Source of the DNA: Gonium pectorale
Taxonomy: Eukaryota; Chlorophyta; Chlorophyceae; Chlamydomonadales; Volvocaceae
Length of the DNA stretch: 64,000 nt
Assembly (NCBI GenBank): GCA_001584585.1
Contig: LSYV01000031.1
Coordinates: 449,408-513,407 of the forward strand
Reading direction: 5' to 3'
The notes under the pieces are model-generated. The model searched no databases and was not told where the DNA came from. It saw only the letters and a program-made list of their open reading frames with translations. A program made the translations under genes and the position numbers. How positions within the stretch are numbered: the stretch's first letter is position 1; each line of letters opens with the position of its first letter. This document shows positions 57,701 to 64,000 of the stretch, in pieces.

Positions 57701-58262
57701 ACCTTCCGCTGCGCCCTGAGCCCACGGGGCGAGGCGGCCTCGAGCCACTCACAGATAGAACGCGCAAGGCACGATGCGGCCAGGGTAACGGCCGGCGCGC
57801 GGGGCTGCCCTTCACTCACAGGTGGTATCTGCCCTTGTAGAAGATGGGTCCGTTAGGGTCGGAGCCCCAGCCGCTGCAGGGCATCACGTGGAAGACGGGC
57901 TTACGGCTGTCGGCGGCGGCCGTGGCGGCTGCTAGGTCGGTGGGCGCGGCGCAGGGCGCCGGCCACGGTGCGGCGGTGGCGGTGCGCGACGCGACGACGG
58001 AACCCGTGGGCGTGCATGGCAGCAGGGCGTCTCCCTCACTCGCGCGCCGCTGCTGAGCCGCCAAAGTGGCTTCGCGCCAGGGCCCTCTGCGCGGCTCGCC
58101 TGGGCTTGCATCGGGAGGAAGTGTGTCGAAGCTAACGCGGGCGAGGGGCGGGCCCCCGCCGTCCTCCGAGCTGCCGGCGCTATTAGCGGCTGCGGTCGCG
58201 AAGGGCGAGGGACCCGCACCGGCCGCGGCCAGAGAAGCAGTTTCGCCGTGTTGGCAGGGCAT
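48714..58262 (-). CDS. GH32 family beta-fructosidase/fructosyltransferase-type enzyme, copy 1
   Basis: GH32 enzymes cleave or transfer fructose from sucrose or fructans. Twelve exons: 58262-57820, 57357-57159, 56496-56349, 55807-55604, 55316-53308, 53104-52969, 52270-52133, 51729-51596, 51359-50875, 50565-50397, 49620-49544, 49093-48714 (about 1506 aa). The three catalytic acids are present: nucleophile D135 in GWGSDPNGPIFYKGRYHLFY, D292 in TAWRDPWF, and acid/base E352 in ICWECPFLVQL. Other GH32 blocks are HWERLPMALVPTPGGIDADG, CFSGS, YAGCISLPRALYL and, in the C-terminal beta-sandwich, LRIFLDASCLEVFTGTGQVL. Asn is replaced by Ser before the nucleophile. An Ala/Gly-rich insert of ~600 residues follows the WECP block. 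Inside it a run of seven C (53852-53858) shifts the frame by one surplus base; removing it restores a model divisible by three. The frame is open upstream of ATG 58262, so a missing targeting exon is possible. Localisation cannot be judged. Confidence 0.85.
49163..49240 (+). repeat. Three perfect 26-bp tandem repeats in a GH32 intron
   Basis: Three consecutive identical 26-base units beginning GAACAAGTGTCGGCCACGCT lie in the last intron (49094-49543) of GH32 copy 1. Perfect identity indicates recent expansion. Confidence 0.95.
52380..52405 (+). repeat. Local duplicate of an exon/intron border in GH32 copy 1
   Basis: CCCACAGGATATGGCGGCCC followed by TGCGG recurs here and at 52253-52277, where it is the 5' end of exon 7 with its acceptor. 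The second copy lies inside the intron about 125 bases further upstream in transcription and offers a duplicate splice acceptor. Confidence 0.7.
55378..55434 (+). repeat. G-rich microsatellite in a GH32 intron
   Basis: A GGGT run followed by GGCAGGGCGGGC units lies in the intron 55317-55603 of GH32 copy 1. Confidence 0.8.
55919..55995 (+). repeat. CTGG and GAGATGGCGGGCG tandem repeats in a GH32 intron
   Basis: About four CTGG units are followed by three imperfect units of GAGATGGCGGGCG, within the intron 55808-56348 of GH32 copy 1. Confidence 0.8.
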
Positions 58263-60828
58263 CAGGCGACCGCGCCGAGCCGCGCAGAAGCCGCGCAGTG
58301 AGCTTTTGCAATGGGACTGTGTTACTCTTGACTGGGAGCGGAGGTCAGAGTTCCTGTCTGAGTTGCTAGAAGCTCGGGGCGCGTGCGACGATGATGTCAG
58401 GGACCGAACCCGGCCCTTGGGATCGGCGCCGCGCCGTTAGCCCCGGTGCCTTTTCCAAGGACTGATGAGTTATGGACTTCTCCTCTGTATGCACTACTTT
58501 ATAGGCACAGCAATCGCCCGCGAGTTTAAGAAGATGCGGCGTCCACGTGCACTTGGCACCTTTGCCGGCCGAGGTGTCTGGAGCGCCGAGTCCTGTATGG
58601 CCACGCTTCTGCAGTGGCCGGGCAGTAAAGAGTAACGATGTCAGAGTACGGCGTGTCGAGCAGCCGACAAAGCAGGGGGACGTCTAGAGCCCTCTAGAGA
58701 CCCGCGGGTCAGTCCTGCCGATCACTCTCGTAGGTCACCGAAGTCGGGAAGAGGCCAGGAGGATTGCGAGCACCAAGGGCGATGAGACGATGTGCGGATA
58801 GGCGCTTGACGACAGAAGCCTGCAGCATAATCGGGCTTTCGTACAGGAGCCGACTACGCCTAATGACTTCGTTTCGTTGAGTTTTCTAAATCGTCGAGTT
58901 TTCTAGCGGAATCTGCCGAATACGAATGGCGCGCACGGGCGTTGCGCTGCGAAAGTTGGTACGCAAGTGTAGCTGCGCACGACCTGTCACGACCCAGCTA
59001 CCATTACGCCAGGGTGTTGACGGGCACGCTGGGCCTTCGTACGGGCATCGTACATGGCGCAAGTTACATGCATAACCCGGGCGCTACCCCGACATGGGGC
59101 TACATCTTGCGTGGGACTCGAAACACGGCTACAAACCACACAGATTACGGCCGTTTGCGGCCGTCCTACCCCACTCGAAACATGCAAACAACGAATGACC
59201 ACGTACTACCGGTAGATGGTTTGTGAAGGGAGAAGACGTGTCAGTCGCAGAGAAAGAAAAGAGGTGCCCGGGTTGGCAGGATGGATCCGACAGATGGACG
59301 GTTTCGCATCATGTACGACCACAGCATGCATTGGCAACTCAGGAGCACTAACCCTTGTCGCACTGATAAGCGTGTAGAAGCATTGATCAGACCCACAAGC
59401 AGGTCCGTATGAAAAGAAACAGCGGATACCAATGCGCCGGCCCAGCCACTGACAATACCCTTCGACCGTGCCCTTCACTCTCCCTCTCTCACCTCTGCAC
59501 TGGGACAGAGCAGGGGGGCCCCAGCGCAACTGCCCGCGTTCACGCACTCTGAGAAATGCAGCTTCCACGATTTCGCGGACAATGAGCAGGACGGAACACA
59601 ATGACAGGTGTGACGTAAAAAGAAGCAAAGAAAGGATTGCAGGAAACTACTTCTTCGAAAGAAGGTAAGGGGAACCCGCGGGTGGCGGAGGACCCGTTGT
59701 AGCCTCGGTGGGCTGTTGCGGCTCAGGGGCGCAGAGACGACCGAAATGATCAACAACACCAGGTAACTCCCGCATCGTACAGAGAGATAGAGTCGCTACT
59801 TGCTCGCCCCTTACAATACTCCCCGCGCTCCCCGCTCTCGAATCTATAAGCCTCGAAAGGTGGCATTTGCACGCCCATACGACACTGAGACAACAAGCAC
59901 CCGAGAAGCGCTTGCCCCGTCTTGACACCTAAGGGTATTTTGCCAAAGGCTCTCCCCTGGGCGGTCCTTTGGGATCCGCCTGATTCACCCTCATCAGCCG
60001 CAGTGGCTACTACCCGCCTGCCCCAAAAGGGAACATGGACACGCCCCGGACAAAGGCCGGAGTCGCCCCCGGTATGTACGCGGCGGTCATCTCCTCCGCC
60101 CGCTTTGACACGAGGCGCGCCAAGCGCCGGCAGCGCGTACGGCATATGCTTCAAGCACCGTACGCGCACGACACACTGCACGCACGCCCGTACGGTACGG
60201 CGCGCCCGAGTCCTCAGCCGCGGCGCTTCGTGCACCACCGTACACCACCTCCACCACCACCCTGATGCTGCCGCTGGACCAGAAAGCCTTCTTGGTTACT
60301 CCGCATCTCCCTTTTGTGCCTGCAGCGCATGCCGCCCGCAACACCTGCGCGCCCCGTCCCCGGGTCCGATATCCTCAATTTCCGCCCCGAATCCAGCAGT
60401 TCACAGCAGCAGGTGCAGTATCATTACCCTCAAAGGTAGCGCCCACAAAGACACACCAAACCCCAGATCTGCCCGCCTCAGACCACAGGCCGCGCCTGCA
60501 GCCACCGGCCCCACCTGCTCTTTTCAACCCCTACTTCGTTGACCACAGACAGACCGGGCATCGGGCACTGGCGCCGTGCTAGCGTGCGGCGGCCGCGGCG
60601 GCTCAGGCCAGGACGGTCCATAGGTCCGCCCGCGCTCCCATTCTGTCGCCGCCGGGGGGCCACCTGTACTCGTACGCGTCTGACCGGTGGAACCCCGAAG
60701 CGCACCAGAGTCCCAACTCTCCGTGTTCCACGAGACGGCTCGTGGCGTCACACGCTCACAGCAGTACCACGGCCGCCCCGCAGGGCTCGCAGGCCGGTGT
60801 GTCAAACCCGCACGTGGGGCTCGTGGCG
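58263..60828. other. Region between the two GH32 copies
   Basis: No gene is supported. About 58440-59950 is nearer neutral in composition than the coding regions and may hold the promoter of copy 1 together with decayed mobile DNA. Short duplicated segments (GGCTCGTGGCGT and relatives) occur at about 60729-60830, close to the 3' end of copy 2. Confidence 0.45.
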
Positions 60829-60833
60829 TTACA
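60829..60833 (-). terminator. Candidate TGTAA polyadenylation signal for GH32 copy 2
   Basis: TGTAA on the minus strand lies about 64 nt after the stop codon of GH32 copy 2, a plausible distance for the green-algal poly(A) signal. Confidence 0.45.
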
Positions 60834-60896
60834 CCCGTACATACACAACACGGCCCCAAACCACGGCCCCAAACTACGGCAAAGCAGGCCGGTATG

Positions 60897-63800
60897 TCAC
60901 ACCCTCACGTGCCCGTCCAGCGGCGCGTCCTCCTCCCGCAGCCAGGCGCTGTCCAGCTCGTAGGCGTGCAGGTCGTCCAGCACGCAGTCGCCGCCCACAC
61001 TGTGCAGCTCGAGGCCCGGGTCGGGGCCGCCGGAATTGGGGCCGCCCGAAGGGCAGGCGAAATGGCCGGCGGGATCGCGGTTGCCGGAGCCAAAGCCCTG
61101 CTCGGGGGGAGGGGAGGGGGCGCCGTGCGCGCTGCCGGAGTGGCCGTGTTCTCCGGAGCCGCCACCGCCGACAGGCGTGGGGCTCTGCTGGCGGCGGTGG
61201 CGATGCTGATGATCGAGGCAGCCGTCCTCCTCCGCTCTGTCTTGCTTGTGGTAACAGTCTGGCGGGTGGCCGCGGTAGACCCGGGTGGTGAGCACCTGGC
61301 CGGTGCCGGTAAACACCTCGAGGCAGGAGGCGTCCAGGAAGATGCGCAGCCGCAGGGGAGCGCCGGGCGGGAGGTCCAGCTCACCGCCTGAGGGAAGAGG
61401 GACGGAATAGGAGGAAAGGAGGGAGGGAGGGGCACGTTAAGCATGGAGGGGGGCAAGAGCGGGCGGGAGGGGAGGGAGGCTGACCAGACGAAGACGGTGG
61501 CTCCCTACAGGCAACGGTGTGCGGAATATGACTGGTTGTGTCGTGTGTGGGACTCGCTGGTTTGCAAAGTCGCTCTCCTAGCCACAACTCCTCTAGCCTC
61601 TGGCAACTTGTCGTTATCAGCAAACCTGGCATGTACAAGGCAGACCAGGGCCCCGCAGGCCATAGGCCCATAGCTCACGAGGCACGAGCGCTCACCCGCA
61701 TGGCCCCGTCGCATCCACAGCCAGTCCTCAACACCCTCGCTGAAGCCCAGCCCGGCTGCCCCCTCCTCGCCGCCGCCATCAGCCCCCTCGCCCTCGTCCT
61801 CGTCCTCCGGCACCGACTGCAGCTGCGGCGACCTGCCGCCATGGGACTCGTCCTTATGGCGCAGGTGCGGCTGCTGCGCCCGCCCACGCTGCCGGCCCTT
61901 GTCCTCCCCTTCGGGAGGCGCCGTGCCGGTGGCGACTCCGCCGTTGATGATACCACGGTCGCCTACGACCGGCGTCGGCTCGTCTCCCCTCCACTGGCCG
62001 GCCTTGCTGGGGTGCAGAGCCTCGTATACGACGTACAGCAGGCGGCTGGGCCAGTCGTACACCAGGGCGGCGCTGCCCCGGCCGCGGGGCCGCCAGCTGC
62101 GCAGGAGCAGCGACGTGCGGCGGGCGGTGCCGGGGCTGCGGGAGGGGCGCCGGGCGGGCGGGGCAGCGGGCAGGCAGGCCGGCAATGAAGAAGGGAAACG
62201 GATCGCGTCGCGGACACGAAACCGACGAGCTCGCGGTGGTCTTGCGCAGGCAGGGTGGGTTGCAGTGTTGGACCTGCTATATGAGGGGGAGTTTGAAGGA
62301 GACAGGGTTTGATAGAGAAAACTGGACGCCAGCTGCGTTCGCCCGTCCGTATGAGGGGGACAGTTTTGGTACGGAACACCGAGGTGACACTCTAAACGTC
62401 CTTCCTCCAGATTCCACAGGCGGCCAATCCGTCCGTCACAGTGGCTACCAATGGCAGCGGAGTCATCTGCGTCGGCCCAACCCACCTTTCCTCGGTCCCC
62501 GCCCCGCCCCGCCCCGCCCCGCCCCGCCCCACACCGCACCGCACCGGCCCCCTCCGCACCTGATCGCCAGCTCCACGTCCAGGTGCAGCCCGCGCACCCC
62601 CTTCAGGCGCCAGGGCGACCCGTGGGTCAGCCCCACCCGGCTGACGTGGACCGCCACGTCGCTGCGCAGGGCGGTCAGCTCGGGAAGCGGAAGCTGTCGA
62701 GGGAAGGAGCGGGGGAAGGGGAAGGAATGGGGAGCCGCACGTCAGATGAGAGCGGTTGTGCACCGCCGTACGTGCCATGCATTGCTTTGTGAGCGGACGT
62801 GATGGCTCAACTACTTCCTATGCGAGCATATGCGCCCCGCGCCTCCATGCGTGCTTGAAGCCCCCGACCCCACCTGGAACAGCTTGTCGCCCTTGAGGTA
62901 GAGCGCGCGCGGCAGCGACACGCAGCCGGCGTAGGTGTACTTGCCGCACGGGTTGGGCGCCGGCGGCACGCGGCGCAGCTCCTTCATGTAGCCCCAAAGG
63001 ATGTTGCGGCCCTGCGGGCGGGAAACGCGTATCGACACCAAGAACGTAAGCCAGCAAGTGCGCAAGCGTCTGTGCAAACGTTTGGTTTTGGACTTAGAAA
63101 GTGGTATCAAACGCCCCCAGGTATCACATGAGCTGGAAGGCACCAGCCGCTTGTCCTCATTGGGCCGCCGGCCCCCACTCCGCCCCACTTCACCTGTGGG
63201 CCTTCCAACCAAAAGTGAATGTTACCTCATACCCGCCAAGCCCGTCCACATTCTGGCCCCGGTCCAGAAGCGGCACACGAATGTAGCGGCACACGAACCA
63301 TGGCCGTCGTTCGTGCGCGGGAGCGGCACACGAACCATAGCGACAAACTCGTTGCTCCGCACCTGCGGGTCACGGAAGCAAGCCGGAGCGTACAGGCTGT
63401 TCCCGATGTCCAGCGGCGCCGCGCCTGCCTCGCCGCCGGCCATGTCATACTTGGCCGCCGTGCTGTCGTACTTGCCCAGCCAGAAGATGGGGCGAGTGCC
63501 CACCAGCGGGCCGGAGATGTGGCAGGCGTCGGGCGCGTTGCCGAACAGCCAGCGGCCCTCGGCGGGGATGCTGCAGGCGTGTGCGTAGGCGGTGTCCGAG
63601 TCGATGTCCGCGTGGAGCGCTCGGCAGCTGGTCGCGTCGCGCGGCTCCGCGGCCGGCTCCGCCGCCGGTGAGGATTCAGACGCTGGAGGCGTGGTGAGGC
63701 TTGTGACTGGGCGCGGGGACGGCAGCCGGCAGCTGGAGGAGGGGTCAGGCGGCTGCGGCGGGACGGTACGGGCAGATGTCATGGCTGAGGGGTCTGGGGC

Positions 63801-64000
63801 TGGGGCCGCTGGTGACGGGGACGGTGACGGCGACGGCGTCGAAAGGGCCGGGACAGTGGTGGCTGGCGCCCGGGCGGAGACGGCGGTGCTCGCCTCTTGG
63901 GCAGGGGCCGTGCGCGTTGGTATACCAGGGACGGACGCACTGGCAGCGCCGGCAGGGCTCATGGACGGCTCAGCAGCCGTCGGTGTCGCCCGCGACGGCG
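60897..64000 (-). CDS. GH32 family enzyme, copy 2 (partial, 5' part outside the window)
   Basis: Tandem paralogue of the gene at 48714-58262. Exons seen: 64000-63363 (continues off the edge), 63011-62874, 62693-62560, 62135-61696, 61387-60897. Exon lengths 138 and 134 are identical to exons 7 and 8 of copy 1. Recognisable GH32 parts are GRWLFGNAPDACHISGPLVG, RPIFWLGKYDSTAAKYDM, LDIGNSLYAPACFRDPQ, GRNILWGYMKELRR, YAGCVSLPRALYLKGDKLFQ and LRIFLDASCLEVFTGTGQVL. The catalytic beta-propeller with its three acids lies beyond position 64000, so activity cannot be judged. The window's last ~350 bases encode a Pro/Ser/Ala-rich insert, shorter in complexity than that of copy 1 but in the same place. 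Where copy 1 has introns 5, 9 and 10, this copy has continuous exons. An acidic/His-rich loop is present before the last conserved block GGDCVLDDLHAYEL. Confidence 0.85.

Noticed and set aside
59200..59960. Possible solo LTR between the GH32 copies (near-neutral composition, a TTGGTATCC string resembling a tRNA-Met primer site on the minus strand)
   Set aside because: The primer-site match is partial, and I could not define matching ends, a target-site duplication or a second LTR.
1..64000. CRISPR arrays, bacterial defence operons, tRNA and rRNA genes
   Set aside because: I saw no regularly spaced identical repeats of CRISPR type and no recognisable tRNA or rRNA sequence. The gene structure is eukaryotic throughout. 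A tRNA scan would be needed to exclude tRNAs firmly.

Overview
The window looks like nuclear DNA of a flagellated, volvocine-type green alga (Chlamydomonadales). The evidence is very high GC, introns of roughly 70 to 800 bp with GT..AG borders in almost every gene, Ala/Gly/Pro/Ser-rich inserts inside otherwise conserved proteins, a PAS plus guanylate cyclase of the kind expanded in Chlamydomonas relatives, and a ciliary radial-spoke gene (IQUB). A run of 20 Ns (13783-13802) shows it is a scaffold. There are no bacterial-style operons, no CRISPR array, and I recognised no tRNA or rRNA gene.

Layout from left to right. 1-1750: two decayed LINE C-terminal fragments (minus). 1758-2300: a possible small secreted/membrane protein (minus). 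2301-4223: intergenic, with two copies of a dispersed ~120-bp repeat. 4224-11310: a 14-exon guanylate cyclase with a split PAS domain (plus). 13294-24735: a >=15-exon giant protein with an N-terminal coiled coil and a low-complexity C-terminus (minus, 5' end not found, interrupted by the gap). 26040-28752: NSE4, kleisin subunit of the SMC5/6 complex (minus). 29149-31232: a tail-anchored protein with a doublecortin-like beta-grasp domain (plus, divergent from NSE4). 32929-34980: an ankyrin-repeat protein (minus). 36097-40923: IQUB, a radial-spoke calmodulin-binding protein (minus). 41911-47277: a PP2C phosphatase (minus). 48714-58262 and 60897-64000+: two tandem glycoside hydrolase family 32 (fructosidase/fructosyltransferase-type) genes (minus); the second runs off the right edge.

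The genes are mostly unrelated in function, as is normal in this lineage. The real local theme is the GH32 tandem pair at the right end. The copies share near-identical exon patches and even intron sequence, but differ by three introns. The left copy has all three catalytic acids, but carries Ser instead of Asn next to the nucleophile (SDPNG) and a ~600-residue insertion. Signal transduction is represented by the guanylate cyclase and the PP2C, and cilia by IQUB.

Gene models were built by reading splice borders and requiring that exon phases join; where they did not, this is stated. In the CDS entries, start and end are gene limits and the exons are listed in the evidence.
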